Shown: positions 28,147 through 37,983, numbered from the stretch's first letter. The stretch: DNA of 64,000 nucleotides from Rhodocyclales bacterium (GCA_028292505.1 JAQGMF010000003.1:124001-188000); one strand, 5' to 3'. Made by a program: numbers and translations. Notes: generated by a model from the sequence alone, not told the origin.

Positions 28147-28923
28147 CTACGCGAGACCCAACTCCTGAGCGATGCGTGCGCGTGTCATTAGCGCGTATTG
28201 GCGGCGTGTCAAACCTGTCGGGATGGCGGGTAGAGCGCTGAGTTCTGCGACGAGGCTGGGCGCCTTCACGATGGATCGCAGGCTCTCCATGAAAGTTACA
28301 TCAGCGTCATAAGCTGGCGCCGTGCTCGGTTTTCCATGCTTGTCCAGATAACGCAATGTCATGGGCACCACACAAGCCTGCGCAAGCGCCGCCGCTTCAA
28401 ACAATGCGCCGTTGAACGGCAACAGCATCGTCCCGTCGCTAGTCGTGCCTTCAGGAAAGAAGGCCACAGGCTCGTTCCGCTGCAATCGTTCCGCCAGAGA
28501 CTTCGCGGTTCGCGCGGCATCGGCGCGATTGCTGCGGGCGATAAAAATTGTTTCGGTGGCTGCAAGCAGCCAGCCGATTACTGGCCATTTGCGAATGTCG
28601 TCCTTGCACACAAAGTGCGCCGGCGTCACTGCGCTAATGACAAAGACATCCAGCCAGGAAATGTGATTGCTCACAAACAATGCGCGCACAGGCATATCGA
28701 CCGCTTCTGCGTGCAAGCGAAGGCCCAGGATCTTGAGCAATTTTATCGACCAGCGCTGTTTGAAGCGCGCCAGTCGTGGTCCGCTCATTCTGGGCGTGGC
28801 GAAGCGGATGCTGGCTGACCCACAAACGAGATGCAGGAAGAGGCGTAGCATGCGCCAGGCGGCACGAATCTCGATGAAAAGGGGAGCAGGCACGGAAGAG
28901 GAAGGGCGCCGCAAAGGCTCCAT
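28147..28923 (-). CDS. olsA: Lysophospholipid-type acyltransferase, probable OlsA
   Basis: 258 residues from ATG 28923; the frame stays open much further upstream, but that part lies on the upstream gene and is not coding. Acyltransferase motifs NHISWLD (HX4D) and FFPEGTTSDG are clear (PlsC family). An N-terminal hydrophobic stretch fits a peripheral membrane enzyme. It lies downstream of an OlsB-like N-acyltransferase gene, separated by an inverted repeat. In ornithine lipid synthesis OlsB makes lyso-ornithine lipid and OlsA adds the second chain. A phosphatidic-acid-forming PlsC is the alternative. Confidence 0.75.
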   Translation of the reverse strand: MEPLRRPSSSVPAPLFIEIRAAWRMLRLFLHLVCGSASIRFATPRMSGPRLARFKQRWSIKLLKILGLRLHAEAVDMPVRALFVSNHISWLDVFVISAVTPAHFVCKDDIRKWPVIGWLLAATETIFIARSNRADAARTAKSLAERLQRNEPVAFFPEGTTSDGTMLLPFNGALFEAAALAQACVVPMTLRYLDKHGKPSTAPAYDADVTFMESLRSIVKAPSLVAELSALPAIPTGLTRRQYALMTRARIAQELGLA

Positions 28924-28972
28924 TATGGGAGTGCCGACGAGTATAGCTGCTCCGAGTCCATTGTGAGATTGG

Positions 28973-29058
28973 GTAGCCCGGATGCAGCGAAGCGGAATCC
29001 GGGTCGGTATATGTTGAACGTGAAAGCCCCGGATTCCGCTTCGCTGCATCCGGGCTAC
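28973..29058. repeat. Perfect 31-bp inverted repeat
   Basis: The arms 28973-29003 and 29028-29058 are exact reverse complements of 31 bases, starting with GTAGCCCGGATGCAGCG, with a 24-base spacer. It lies between the olsB-like and olsA-like genes. The arm sequence resembles short palindromic repeats dispersed in many proteobacterial genomes. It could form a strong hairpin in the shared transcript and reduce olsA expression. Confidence 0.9.
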
Positions 29059-29072
29059 GCCACTACGCCACC

Positions 29073-29825
29073 TCAACGGTCCAGGAAGTGACGCGCGTAG
29101 CGCGGATCCAGTTGTGACATTGGCATAAGCAGGAGCAGATCCGCAGTATTGAAGTCGGGATCCCAGGCCGGCGCGCCGCACACCTTGGTGCCAGCGCGGA
29201 TGTAGCCCTTGAGCAATGGCGGCAACTCGGCGGGTGTGTCGGTCGCCAGCTTCTCGACCGGTAGGGGATTGCGCGGGAACACATGGTATTCCAGTCCGGC
29301 CATGTGACTCTGACGCAGCATGTTGTATATGTTGGCGGCATTGTGTCCGCCGTCGACCATACCGATGCTGGCGCAGCCCATCAGATATTCGAAGCCATGC
29401 TCGCTCATGAAGCGCGCGAGCCCGGCCCATAGCAAGGTGATGACCGAGCCGGTGCGGTAATCGGGGTCGATGCAGGAGCGACCGATTTCTACGAGATTGC
29501 CGCGCAGATGATGAAAGCGCGTGATGTCGAACTCGGTTTCGGAATAGTACGAGCCGACGCGATTGGCCGCATCGGGCGTGAGTATCCGATAGGTGCCAAC
29601 GATCTTGCCGGCAGCCTCGTCGCGCACCACCAAGTGCTGGCAGTAGGGGTCGAAGTGATCGCGATCGACGCCGGGCGTACGACACGGCAGACGCGCGCCC
29701 ATCTCTTCGGCGAACACGCGGTAACGCAGCTTCTGCGCTTCGAGCACGTCGGATTCGGAAGTGGCCAGGCCGACGTGAAGACGATGTTGCTTGCGCAGTA
29801 GAACTTGTGATTCGTCACGTAGCAT
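29073..29825 (-). CDS. olsB: GNAT-fold N-acyltransferase, probable ornithine acyltransferase OlsB
   Basis: 250 residues from ATG 29825, chosen for the strong AAAGGAG 6 bases upstream; the frame could start at 29849. Motifs AQKLRYRVFAEEMGA, HLVVRD, VEIGRSCIDPDYR and GHNAANIYNMLRQ match OlsB/hemolysin-type acyl-ACP-dependent GNAT proteins. It would transfer a 3-hydroxyacyl chain from ACP to the amino group of ornithine. Paired with an OlsA-like gene just downstream, which supports the call. Acyl-homoserine-lactone-synthase-like families share the fold but not the context. Confidence 0.75.
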   Translation of the reverse strand: MLRDESQVLLRKQHRLHVGLATSESDVLEAQKLRYRVFAEEMGARLPCRTPGVDRDHFDPYCQHLVVRDEAAGKIVGTYRILTPDAANRVGSYYSETEFDITRFHHLRGNLVEIGRSCIDPDYRTGSVITLLWAGLARFMSEHGFEYLMGCASIGMVDGGHNAANIYNMLRQSHMAGLEYHVFPRNPLPVEKLATDTPAELPPLLKGYIRAGTKVCGAPAWDPDFNTADLLLLMPMSQLDPRYARHFLDR

Positions 29826-29904
29826 GCAGATCTCCTTTGAGGAGATCACACTTTATGTCCGTGCAGTTGCGCTTGTGTTACGCGAATATTGCGAAACGGT
29901 TACG

Positions 29905-29934
29905 AGCCTTGCCCGATATTCCTCGGGCAAGGCT
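29905..29934 (+). terminator. Hairpin with a T-rich tail on the plus strand
   Basis: A 12-bp perfect stem (29905-29916 with 29923-29934) around a 6-base loop, followed by TTTGTCATTT on the plus strand. No gene on the plus strand ends here, so it may act with the minus-strand lipoprotein gene ending at 29957 or be bidirectional. Its orientation is therefore uncertain. Confidence 0.55.
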
Positions 29935-29956
29935 TTTGTCATTTATGACAAACGGT

Positions 29957-30418
29957 TTAATGCGTGACGCGCATCGTGCCGCCGCTATTGACGACGCGCA
30001 CGCGCTCGCCTGAGACGAACTTGTCATCGCCGATACCTTGAACGATGATCAGATTCTCGCCATTGTCGAGCTTGACGGTGAGTTCCAAGGCCTTCTCGCG
30101 CGTCAGGCCTTCTTCGGCTGCGGAGCCAACCAGACCGCCGGCAACGGCGCCGATCACCGCACCGACGATGGCGCCCTTGCCTTGGCCTACTGTGCTGCCC
30201 GCCACACCGCCGACGATGGCGCCAGCGCCTGTGCCGACGGGCGACTTGGTGCCTTCGAGCTTGACTTCCTTGACGCCGACTAGCATTCCTTCGCGGAAGG
30301 TCATGACGCGGCGCGCTTCATCGCGCGAATACACATCTCCGGCCTTGCTGGAAACGCAGCCGGCCGCGCTCAATACCAGCGGCATAGCGCAGATGAGGAT
30401 CAGTGTTCGGGATGCCAT
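29957..30418 (-). CDS. Glycine-zipper outer-membrane lipoprotein (SlyB/Pcp-like)
   Basis: 153 residues from ATG 30418 (GGAG 9 bases upstream; the longer frame to 30439 is less likely). Lipoprotein signal ending in LSAAGC. The middle holds a Gly-Ala-rich double segment, GAIVGGVAGSTVGQGKGAI and following, typical of the glycine zipper 2TM domain. The C-terminal part looks beta-rich. Such proteins sit in the outer membrane and are linked to envelope stress. Function in this organism is not defined. Confidence 0.85.
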   Translation of the reverse strand: MASRTLILICAMPLVLSAAGCVSSKAGDVYSRDEARRVMTFREGMLVGVKEVKLEGTKSPVGTGAGAIVGGVAGSTVGQGKGAIVGAVIGAVAGGLVGSAAEEGLTREKALELTVKLDNGENLIIVQGIGDDKFVSGERVRVVNSGGTMRVTH

Positions 30419-30449
30419 GTTGAATCTCCGTTTTGTCATCGTTCAATTG

Positions 30450-31385
30450 TCACAAGCTCTCGCCGAAATTCTCCGTAAAGCGTTGCGTGATTTCGGCACG
30501 CGAGGGCTGGTGATTCTGTCCGCCACGATGAGCGATCTTGATCGCCCCCATCAGCGACGCCAGTTTCGCCGACTTCTCCAGCGACCAGTCTTGCGACAGG
30601 CCGTAGAGTAATCCGCCGCGAAAAGCATCGCCGCAACCTGTCGGGTCGGTAAGTGCCGTTTCGCGGGCGGTACCCACCTCGATGATCTTGCCATGCTCGT
30701 AAAGACGCGAACCCTGCGCACCGAGTGTGACAATCAGGCCGTCAACACGTTCCGCAAGCGCCTCGATGCTTAGCCCCGTCTTATCGCAAATAAGCTTGGC
30801 TTCGTAGTCGTTGACCGTGCAGTAGGTCGCTTGCTCGATACAGCTCAACAAGTCTTCGCCCGACAGCAGCGGCAGTCCCTGGCCGGGATCAAAAATGAAA
30901 GGAATTTTGGCTGCGGCGAAGTTGCGGCAATGCGTCAGCATGCCTTCCAGGCCGTCCGGCGAAACGATGCCCAGCTTCACGCCTGCCGACGCGTCCTGCA
31001 CCTTGTTCTGGTGCGATTGCATCATCGCACCAGGGTGAAATGCGGTGATTTGGTTGTGATCGAAGTCGGTTGTGACGAATGCCTGCGCCGTGAAGGTACC
31101 GGCGATGGTGCGCACGAAACGCTGATCGATTTCCAGCTTCGTCAGGCGTTCGCGGTACGGGCCGGCATCGTCGCCGACGGTCGCCATGATGCGTGCATCA
31201 CCGCCCAGCAGATGAATGTTGTAGGCGATATTGCCTGCGCAGCCACCAAACTCGCGGCGCATTTCTGGTACCAGAAAAGAGACGTTGAGGATGTGAATCT
31301 GGTCAGGCAGGATATGACGTTTGAAATGGTCCTGGAACACCATGATGGTGTCGAAGGCCATCGAGCCGCAAACGAGGATGGTCAT
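30450..31385 (-). CDS. PfkB-family carbohydrate/nucleoside kinase
   Basis: 311 residues from ATG 31385 (an upstream ATG at 31442 is in a less plausible leader). N-terminal MTILVCGSMAFDTI, GGCAGNIAYN (substrate-side glycine motif) and the ATP-site motif DPTGCGDAFRGG near the C-terminus are diagnostic of the PfkB/ribokinase family, adenosine-kinase-like branch. Cytoplasmic. It lies downstream of tpx, a neighbourhood common in Burkholderiales. The phosphorylated substrate cannot be read from the sequence. Confidence 0.85.
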   Translation of the reverse strand: MTILVCGSMAFDTIMVFQDHFKRHILPDQIHILNVSFLVPEMRREFGGCAGNIAYNIHLLGGDARIMATVGDDAGPYRERLTKLEIDQRFVRTIAGTFTAQAFVTTDFDHNQITAFHPGAMMQSHQNKVQDASAGVKLGIVSPDGLEGMLTHCRNFAAAKIPFIFDPGQGLPLLSGEDLLSCIEQATYCTVNDYEAKLICDKTGLSIEALAERVDGLIVTLGAQGSRLYEHGKIIEVGTARETALTDPTGCGDAFRGGLLYGLSQDWSLEKSAKLASLMGAIKIAHRGGQNHQPSRAEITQRFTENFGESL

Positions 31386-31419
31386 GACTGGAAATTCCGG
31401 CGGATTTGAGTGGAATGCA

Positions 31420-31451
31420 AACGGCCGCGTGGTATTTGCCACGCGACCGTT
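31420..31451 (-). terminator. Probable terminator after tpx
   Basis: A 13-bp stem (31420-31432 with 31439-31451, one G-T pair), followed on the minus strand by TTTGCATT. It lies just after the tpx stop, so the kinase gene downstream may be separately or partly expressed. Confidence 0.6.
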
Positions 31452-31460
31452 CGGTTTGGT

Positions 31461-31961
31461 TTACTTCAATGCCGCAATGGCAGCGTCATAATCGGGTTCG
31501 TTCTTGATTTCGCTGACCAGCTCGGCATGCAGTACCTTGTTGCTTGCGTCGAGCACCACCACCGCACGTGCCGTCAAGCCTGCCAGCGGGCCGCTCTTGA
31601 TGTCGACGCCATAGTTGCCCACGAACTCGTGACCGCGCAGCGTCGATAGCGCTTGGGCATTCTTGATGCCTTCCAGCTCGCAGAAACGCTTGGCGGCGAA
31701 AGGCAGATCTGCGGAGACGACCAGCACCACGGTATTGTCGAGCGCCGCTGCTTTCTCGTTGAACTTGCGTGTCGAGGTTGCGCACACGGCGGTGTCCAGA
31801 CTCGGCACGATGTTGAGCACCTTGCGCTTGCCGCCGAAGCTCGACAACGTGACATCGGAAAGATCTGTTGCGACGAGTTTGAATTCCGGCGCGGTTTCGC
31901 CGACTTGCGGGAAGTGACCGCTGACTTCAACTGGATTGCCGCCTAGTGTGACTGTGCTCAT
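31461..31961 (-). CDS. tpx: Thiol peroxidase
   Basis: 166 residues from ATG 31961, set by AAGGAG 9 bases upstream; the open frame runs 60 codons further but that part is spurious. Peroxidatic cysteine in [15 protein letters not shown] and second conserved cysteine in [10 protein letters not shown]. It reduces hydroperoxides using thioredoxin, in the periplasm or cytoplasm depending on species; no signal peptide is seen here. Standard length for Tpx. Confidence 0.95.
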   Translation of the reverse strand: MSTVTLGGNPVEVSGHFPQVGETAPEFKLVATDLSDVTLSSFGGKRKVLNIVPSLDTAVCATSTRKFNEKAAALDNTVVLVVSADLPFAAKRFCELEGIKNAQALSTLRGHEFVGNYGVDIKSGPLAGLTARAVVVLDASNKVLHAELVSEIKNEPDYDAAIAALK

Positions 31962-32031
31962 GAGATGCTCCTTGAATAAATGATTGGATTGGAACTTGCC
32001 AACGATGTGCAGGTTTTTGGAGGGATTGAAT

Positions 32032-33192
32032 TCAGCGGTAGAACACGCCCAGCCGGTAGCCCACGACTTGCGAGTCGCTCGACAGCGCGATCTGCGATGT
32101 GATTTCGCCCTGCGCCTCGAAAGCCGGGCTTTGCGCGGCATTGGCCGGTAGCCATTCCTTCGGTTCCAGCACGCGCCGCGTCAATGCGCGCTCGAAGCGG
32201 TCGGTCAGGGTAATTTCCATCTGCGGCCAGGCGACAGGATAACGCGCATGATTGCGCACCGTCACGGCAAGGTGATAGGTCCCTTGATTGGTACTCTTGT
32301 CGGCCTGGGTCAAGTCCGAATCTACCAGCCTCACTTCGTCGGCATCGCGCGGGTAGGGCACGTCGCAGGCGAAGTAGCTGCAAGCCTGTTCCAGTGGTGC
32401 GCGCAGGCCCGGATAGAAACGTGTCAGCTCGACGCGCAGTACGTAAGCGGACAGCAGCACACCCGTCAGAAGCAGCAATACATTGCCCATGATGAGCGTG
32501 CGCCGTGTCTTGGCGCGCGCAGCCACTTCATTGACTATCGCGCCCGGTGGAATGTCTTCATCCAGGAAGATGGTGTGCAGCTGCGGCATTTCATCGCTGT
32601 CGTCCATGCTAGCGTCATCGATTTCGGGTTCGCTGGCATCCAGATTCCTTTCGAATTCGCGATCGAATTCTGCGGCATCGTCATCGGCGCTGCCCATTTC
32701 GATGCGCTCTTCCGGCTCTCTCTCCATTGCCGCTTTGGACGGTTCCACCACAGTCCGCGGCGCCTCGTTCTCATGGGCTGCAACGGCCGCCTGAGCGCCA
32801 GCCTGTTCGATGTCTTCGATATCGAAGTCCAGATCCGAGCCCGCATCGGATGGGGAGGTTGGCATTGCCGCGTGCGTGCCTTCTTCCACATGTCGACGGG
32901 GTAGGACGGGCGGGGTCGGGGGCAGATCGATAGGGGCGATTGGATCGGAGGGATCAATCGCGGGCGGTGGTGGTGGCACATCGATCGGCGCTGGCGCCAT
33001 CACGGTAGGCTGGGCGGCGGGGGCCGGGCTGATCAGCGTCGTGGCGGTTTCTTCAGGCAGTTCCTCCAGCGAGGAGAGCGCCGAGAAAGGGACGTGACAA
33101 TGCCCGCAGCGTACGCGGCCGCCGCGCAAATTGAGCTGCTCCATGCGGACGCGAAAAGTCGTCTCGCAATTCGGGCATCGTGTAATCAGCAA
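32032..33192 (-). CDS. Zinc-ribbon membrane protein, DUF3426 family
   Basis: 386 residues. The N-terminus is a zinc ribbon with CPNC and CGHC pairs (MJ0042-type). A long Pro/acidic low-complexity region (about 50-220) follows, then one membrane segment ([17 protein letters not shown], about 240) and a C-terminal beta-rich domain typical of DUF3426. Role unknown; this family almost always follows prmA in betaproteobacteria, as here (7-base overlap). Confidence 0.85.
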   Translation of the reverse strand: MLITRCPNCETTFRVRMEQLNLRGGRVRCGHCHVPFSALSSLEELPEETATTLISPAPAAQPTVMAPAPIDVPPPPPAIDPSDPIAPIDLPPTPPVLPRRHVEEGTHAAMPTSPSDAGSDLDFDIEDIEQAGAQAAVAAHENEAPRTVVEPSKAAMEREPEERIEMGSADDDAAEFDREFERNLDASEPEIDDASMDDSDEMPQLHTIFLDEDIPPGAIVNEVAARAKTRRTLIMGNVLLLLTGVLLSAYVLRVELTRFYPGLRAPLEQACSYFACDVPYPRDADEVRLVDSDLTQADKSTNQGTYHLAVTVRNHARYPVAWPQMEITLTDRFERALTRRVLEPKEWLPANAAQSPAFEAQGEITSQIALSSDSQVVGYRLGVFYR

Positions 33193-34082
33193 AGCTCGCC
33201 CTCCAGGCGAATCCAGCCGTCATGCTCGGCACCCACGCGCAGGGCGATCCACGGCTGGTACGCGGCGATCACCTGTTCGGCCTGCGCCGACAGCACGCCC
33301 GACAAGGCCAGACGTCCGCCGGGCGCCACGCGCGCCGCGATGCCGGGTGCCAGTACGCACAACGGGTTGGTGAGAATATTGGCAACGACGAGATCATACT
33401 GCCCTGCAAGCTGTTGTGCACTCGACAACCACTCGGCGCGCTCGACGGTGACGCCGTTGCGCTCGGCGTTGGCGCGGCTGGCGGTAATGGCATGTTCGTC
33501 GATGTCGACGCCGAGCACGCTGCCCGCGCCGAGCTTGGCCGCAGCGATGCCAAGGATGCCGGAGCCGCAGCCATAGTCGAGCACGCTGTCGCCCGGTTGC
33601 ACCGCATCCAACAGCCATTGCAGGCACAGCCGCGTGGTCGGGTGCGAGCCGGTGCCGAAGGCCATGCCAGGATCCATCTCTATGTTGATGGCATCACGGT
33701 TCGGCGCCGCGTGCCAGGAGGGGACGATCCACAAACGGTCGTCGATACGGATCGGTTCGAATTGCGATTGGGTGAGCTGCACCCAGTTCTGCTCGGCGAT
33801 TTCTTCGATGCTGAAATCGGGCACCGTCTCCAGTCCGATGGCGCCGGCAGCTTGCGACAGGGTTAGCGCCAAGTCGGTCTGCTTGTCGAACAGCGCGATG
33901 ACGCGGCTGTGGTCCCACAGACGTTCGTTGATGTGCCCAGGCTCGCCGAACTGTGGCTTCTCGTGCGCTGTGCCGGCGTCTGCATCTTCGATGCTGACCG
34001 ACAGCGCGCCGGCCTCCATCAAGGCCTCGGAGAGCGCTTCAGCGCGGTTTGCTTCAGCAGTAAGCGTAACGGAGAGCCACAT
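33186..34082 (-). CDS. prmA: Ribosomal protein L11 methyltransferase
   Basis: 298 residues from ATG 34082 (MWLSVTL); the open frame extends eight codons further. SAM motif DYGCGSGILGIAA and the NILTNPL motif characteristic of PrmA. It trimethylates ribosomal protein L11 in the cytoplasm. Lies in the conserved run accB, accC, prmA. Length and motifs are normal. Confidence 0.93.
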   Translation of the reverse strand: MWLSVTLTAEANRAEALSEALMEAGALSVSIEDADAGTAHEKPQFGEPGHINERLWDHSRVIALFDKQTDLALTLSQAAGAIGLETVPDFSIEEIAEQNWVQLTQSQFEPIRIDDRLWIVPSWHAAPNRDAINIEMDPGMAFGTGSHPTTRLCLQWLLDAVQPGDSVLDYGCGSGILGIAAAKLGAGSVLGVDIDEHAITASRANAERNGVTVERAEWLSSAQQLAGQYDLVVANILTNPLCVLAPGIAARVAPGGRLALSGVLSAQAEQVIAAYQPWIALRVGAEHDGWIRLEGELC

Positions 34083-34130
34083 CGGCCGACACCAGGGCAA
34101 AGTCAAATGGGCAGGCCAGCGAAGCCGACC

Positions 34131-35477
34131 TCAGTCCTTGCCTGCGAGCTTGTGCTCCAGGTAGTGAATGCTCGTGCCGCCATGAATGAAATTCGTGTCG
34201 TGCAGCAGGTCCTGGTGCAGCGGGATATTGGTCTTGATGCCCTCGACCACCATCTCCGACAGGGCGATGCGCAGGCGGCGGATGGCCTGCTCGCGCGTGT
34301 CGCCATAGGCAATCACCTTGCCGATCATCGAATCGTAATGCGGCGGCACGGTGTAGCCGGCATAGACGTGCGAGTCAACACGGATGCCGGGGCCTCCCGG
34401 TGTATGCCAACTGAGTATCTTGCCAGGCGACGGTGTGAACTTGAACGGGTCTTCCGCATTGATGCGGCATTCGATAGCGTGGCCTCTGAGTGCCACATCC
34501 TTCTGCTTGTAGCGCAGCTTCTCATTGGCGGCGACACGGATCTGTTCCTGCACGATGTCGACACCGGTCACCAATTCGGTGACGGGATGTTCGACCTGCA
34601 CGCGCGTGTTCATCTCGATGAAAAAGAACTGGCCGTTTTCGTAGAGGAATTCGAAAGTGCCGGCGCCGCGGTAATTGATGCGCTTGCAAGCGGCGACACA
34701 GGATTCGCCGACCTTGGCGATGACCTTGCGATCGATGCCCGGTGCCGGCGCTTCCTCGATCACCTTCTGGTGGCGGCGCTGCATCGAGCAGTCGCGCTCG
34801 CCGAGATAGAGCGCGTTGCCATGCTGATCGGCGAGCACCTGGATTTCCACATGGCGCGGATTTTCCAGGAATTTTTCCATGTACACGGTCGGATTGCCGA
34901 AGGCTGCGCCGGCTTCCGTGCGCGTCGTCGTCACTGACGAGATGAGCGCGCCTTCCGTGTGTACCACGCGCATGCCGCGTCCGCCGCCACCACCGGAAGC
35001 CTTGATGATGATGGGATAACCGATGGAGCGTGCGATCTTCACGATCTCCTTCGGGTCGTCCGGCAGTGCACCGACGAAACCCGGCACGCAAGGCACGCCC
35101 GCCTCCGTCATGGCCTGCTTGGCGCTGACCTTGTCGCCCATCAGGCGGATCGTTTCGGGGCGTGGGCCGATGAACACGAAGCCCGAGGATTCGACGCGTT
35201 CGGCGAAGTCGGCATTCTCCGAGAGAAAGCCGTAGCCGGGATGGATCGCTTCGGCGTCTGTCACTTCGGCTGCGGCGATGATGCGCGGCACGTTGAGGTA
35301 GGACTGCGCGGAAGGCGCTGGACCGATGCATACCGATTCGTCGGCGAGCTTGACGTATTTGGCTTCCGTGTCGGCTTCGGAGTGCACGGCGACCGTGCGG
35401 ATGCCGAGTTCGCGGCAGGCGCGCAGGATACGTAGCGCGATTTCTCCACGGTTGGCGATGAGAACTTTTTCGAACAT
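34131..35477 (-). CDS. accC: Acetyl-CoA carboxylase, biotin carboxylase subunit
   Basis: 448 residues, the usual length. N-terminal [17 protein letters not shown], the ATP-grasp glycine loop [14 protein letters not shown], and the [15 protein letters not shown] and [14 protein letters not shown] motifs are all intact. It carboxylates biotin on AccB using bicarbonate and ATP, the first step of fatty acid synthesis. About 110 bases separate it from accB upstream. Confidence 0.97.
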   Translation of the reverse strand: MFEKVLIANRGEIALRILRACRELGIRTVAVHSEADTEAKYVKLADESVCIGPAPSAQSYLNVPRIIAAAEVTDAEAIHPGYGFLSENADFAERVESSGFVFIGPRPETIRLMGDKVSAKQAMTEAGVPCVPGFVGALPDDPKEIVKIARSIGYPIIIKASGGGGGRGMRVVHTEGALISSVTTTRTEAGAAFGNPTVYMEKFLENPRHVEIQVLADQHGNALYLGERDCSMQRRHQKVIEEAPAPGIDRKVIAKVGESCVAACKRINYRGAGTFEFLYENGQFFFIEMNTRVQVEHPVTELVTGVDIVQEQIRVAANEKLRYKQKDVALRGHAIECRINAEDPFKFTPSPGKILSWHTPGGPGIRVDSHVYAGYTVPPHYDSMIGKVIAYGDTREQAIRRLRIALSEMVVEGIKTNIPLHQDLLHDTNFIHGGTSIHYLEHKLAGKD

Positions 35478-35589
35478 GTTTTTATCGGTAAGCGGTAAAT
35501 GATGAATGAAAATCGGCGGGTCTTCAGGCCGCCTATGTCGGCGGCATAAGCCTACGAATTTCTAATCATGATCGACCAATACCTGCTCC

Positions 35590-36033
35590 TCAGCCAATGA
35601 CAAACAACGGTTGCCCGTATTCGACCGGTTGGCCATTTTCGACCAGGATCGCCTTGATCGTGCCGGCAACGTCGGCCTCGATTTCGTTCATCAGTTTCAT
35701 CGCTTCGATCAGGCACAGCGGATCGCCCGCCGAGACGCTCTGACCCTCCTTGACGAAAGGCTCCGAACCGGGCGAGCCAGAGCGGTAGAAGGTTCCTACC
35801 ATCGGCGACTTGACGACATGTCCGGCAGGCAACGCGGCAACGGCATCGGCGGCCGGCGCGACAGGGGCGGCGACCATCGGTGCCGGCGGTGCCGTCATAT
35901 AACTGACTTGCGGTGCGGGCGCAGCCAGATGCTTGGCGATGCGCACCTTTTCTTCGCCTTCGGTGACTTCCAGTTCGGAGATGCCCGATTCCTGTACGAG
36001 GTCGATGAGCTTCTTGAGTTTTCGCAGATCCAT
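35590..36033 (-). CDS. accB: Acetyl-CoA carboxylase, biotin carboxyl carrier protein
   Basis: 147 residues from ATG 36033 (MDLRKLKK), with GGAGC 7 bases upstream; ATG 36045 is less likely. Typical short N-terminal domain, Pro/Ala-rich linker, and the biotinyl domain with the EAMKLM motif carrying the biotinylated Lys. Cofactor carrier for AccC and the carboxyltransferase. Confidence 0.96.
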   Translation of the reverse strand: MDLRKLKKLIDLVQESGISELEVTEGEEKVRIAKHLAAPAPQVSYMTAPPAPMVAAPVAPAADAVAALPAGHVVKSPMVGTFYRSGSPGSEPFVKEGQSVSAGDPLCLIEAMKLMNEIEADVAGTIKAILVENGQPVEYGQPLFVIG

Positions 36034-36093
36034 GTCTTGCTCCAATTGCGGCGGGCGCAGGGCACCCGCAGAAAGTCAGGGGAGGCCAGGCCG

Positions 36094-36645
36094 TTATTGG
36101 CGGGCCAGCAGGCGATTCAACGCGTATTCGAGCGCCAGCCGGTAACCGCTGGCGCCGAGACCGCAGATGACGCCCACGGCGATATCCGAAAAATAAGAGT
36201 GACGACGAAACGCTTCGCGCGCATGCACATTGGATAGATGCACTTCGATGAAGGGAATCTGTACCGCCGCGAACGCATCGCGCAAGGCCACGCTGGTGTG
36301 CGTGTAGCCGCCCGGATTGATGATGATGAAATTGACACCTTCGTCGCGAGCGGCTTGCACGCGATCGATCAGGCCGCCTTCGTGGTTGCTCTGGAAGGAT
36401 TCGAGTTGCACGTTTGCCGCACGCGCCTGCGTTTCCATGTCGGCATGAATGTCTGCCAGCGTGGTACGGCCGTAGATCTCCGGCTCGCGCGTGCCCAGCA
36501 GATTGAGATTCGGCCCATGCAGCACGAGAATGCGCGGCCGTGTAGCGCCAGCGTCTCCGCCTGCGCCGCCGCTTCTGCCTCGTTTCGCCGAGGCGCTCGC
36601 GTTGGCGCTTTTCGTGGTTTTGGACTTGCCGTTCGAACTCGTCAT
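36094..36645 (-). CDS. aroQ: Type II 3-dehydroquinate dehydratase
   Basis: 183 residues. Catalytic segments [45 protein letters not shown] and [17 protein letters not shown] are all present. It dehydrates 3-dehydroquinate in the shikimate pathway. There is a Ser/Lys/Gly-rich N-terminal extension of about 37 residues, longer than the usual start; no internal start codon fits better. Confidence 0.95.
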   Translation of the reverse strand: MTSSNGKSKTTKSANASASAKRGRSGGAGGDAGATRPRILVLHGPNLNLLGTREPEIYGRTTLADIHADMETQARAANVQLESFQSNHEGGLIDRVQAARDEGVNFIIINPGGYTHTSVALRDAFAAVQIPFIEVHLSNVHAREAFRRHSYFSDIAVGVICGLGASGYRLALEYALNRLLARQ

Positions 36646-36726
36646 GGGGCGGAGTTTGCCGCAAATGGCAGCGATCTGTCCATTGTTCGCCTCAATTTCG
36701 GGGAATTGACAAAAGTCAGAAAAGCA

Positions 36727-37254
36727 CTATTGGGCCGGCTGAACCTGCCCGAGAAAGGCTTTGAGTTCCGCTTCCTTCAGTGCCCCAAGTTTGACGGCGA
36801 TCAACTTGCCGTCGGCACTGACAAAGGCCGTGAAAGGCAAAGCCATGGCCTTGTTGCCGAGATCGGCAGCGAGCGCCGAGATATCCATGCCGGTTATCGG
36901 TAAGGGGTAGCTGGTGGGATTCGTCTTGCGAAATGCTGCCACATGCTCCTTGTCGTCGACACTGATGCCGACGAATTGCACGCCGGGCTGGGCACGTGCT
37001 GCACGGTCTAGCAGCGGCATTTCCTCGCGGCAGGGCGGACACCAGGTGGCCCAGAAATTCACCACCAGCGGCTTGCCACGCCATTGCGAAAATGCCAATG
37101 TCTTGTCGTCGCTATCAGGCAGGCGCAGGGCCAGCAACTTTTCGACAGCGGCACCGCGATCCGGTGTGACGAGGTGCCCGACCAATAGCCATGCGCCGAC
37201 ACCGGCCAGTGCGGCAAGCAGCGGTATGGCCGCAGTCAGCCAGCGGCGTTGCAT
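36727..37254 (-). CDS. TlpA-like membrane-anchored thioredoxin
   Basis: 175 residues from ATG 37254 (the longer open frame overlaps the upstream gene). One N-terminal membrane segment, then a thioredoxin fold with the redox motif NFWATWCPPCREEMPLL. Periplasmic thiol reductase of the TlpA/ResA family, usually for cytochrome c maturation or protein disulfide reduction. It starts 13 bases after its upstream neighbour. Confidence 0.88.
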   Translation of the reverse strand: MQRRWLTAAIPLLAALAGVGAWLLVGHLVTPDRGAAVEKLLALRLPDSDDKTLAFSQWRGKPLVVNFWATWCPPCREEMPLLDRAARAQPGVQFVGISVDDKEHVAAFRKTNPTSYPLPITGMDISALAADLGNKAMALPFTAFVSADGKLIAVKLGALKEAELKAFLGQVQPAQ

Positions 37255-37267
37255 CGCTCCGGCCAAT

Positions 37268-37876
37268 TCAACGCGCCTTGTCGAGCAGGGCTTCGACGGC
37301 GCCGACGCGTGCGCGATCCGGCGTGCCGCCAGGGCCGGGCTTGCGTGGGTTGCGTTCGGCGATGCGGTCGTAGATCGACAAACGCATCGGCGCGTCCTGA
37401 TATTCGAATTCGAGGATCGCCTCGGGCGCATCATGGCCACCGCGCCGGACTTCCTTGTGCTCGTAGCGCATGTTGATGCCAATCAGGAAGATTTCCACGT
37501 CCTTGGCGCTATCGGTGTAGATCTCCAGTTCGACGCTGGAATAGGCGCCAGCCGTGCCACTGAGCACCGTGCCGGTCAGGTACGGGCGGAACGGTTCGAG
37601 CAGGTGCATGGTCTCCACGGCAGCACTGCGTAGGGCGTAGAGGCGCTCGTCGTGATCGTCGTCCTGGTAGATGGCAAGGTGTTCCTGCAGCGCTTCCTCG
37701 ACCTCGGCATTGGTTGGCAGCGACTCTGCATCGGTGAGGCCCATCTGGCGCGCTGCTTTGCGTTTGGCGAATGCGTAATCCTCGATACCTTCTTCGGCGA
37801 TCAATCGCGCGGCGGCGACTGCGATGGTGCGGCGCAGATTGTTCTGACGCGGCAGGGCGTGCGCTCGGGTCGTCAT
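37268..37876 (-). CDS. Conserved hypothetical protein
   Basis: 202 residues from ATG 37876 (AGGA about 8 bases upstream; the frame extends to 37951 but overlaps the mpl promoter). Soluble, acidic; a conserved-looking stretch GTAGAYSSVELEIYTDSAKDVEIFL suggests a beta-sheet core, and the C-terminus is Arg-Pro-Gly-rich. No family recognised with confidence. It stands next to mpl (divergent) and upstream of the tlpA-like gene, a common neighbourhood in Burkholderiales, so it is a real gene of unknown role. Confidence 0.7.
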   Translation of the reverse strand: MTTRAHALPRQNNLRRTIAVAAARLIAEEGIEDYAFAKRKAARQMGLTDAESLPTNAEVEEALQEHLAIYQDDDHDERLYALRSAAVETMHLLEPFRPYLTGTVLSGTAGAYSSVELEIYTDSAKDVEIFLIGINMRYEHKEVRRGGHDAPEAILEFEYQDAPMRLSIYDRIAERNPRKPGPGGTPDRARVGAVEALLDKAR

Positions 37877-37983
37877 GCAAGAATCCTGGGAAGCCTTCTG
37901 GAGAGCCGGGATAGAATCTCTGCCTATTGTTACATACCGTGCGGACGGCACCGATGCCGACCGACGATGGGAGCAAGCGTTTC

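Noticed and set aside
28924-29685. Upstream extension of the OlsA-like frame to 512 residues
   Set aside because: This part lies over the inverted repeat and out of frame with the clearly coding olsB-like gene; the acyltransferase begins at ATG 28923.
34522-35331. 269-codon frame over accC
   Set aside because: Arg/His-rich shadow of accC.
35552-36664. 370-codon minus-strand frame over accB and aroQ
   Set aside because: Arg-rich shadow frame; accB and aroQ are recognisable in another frame.
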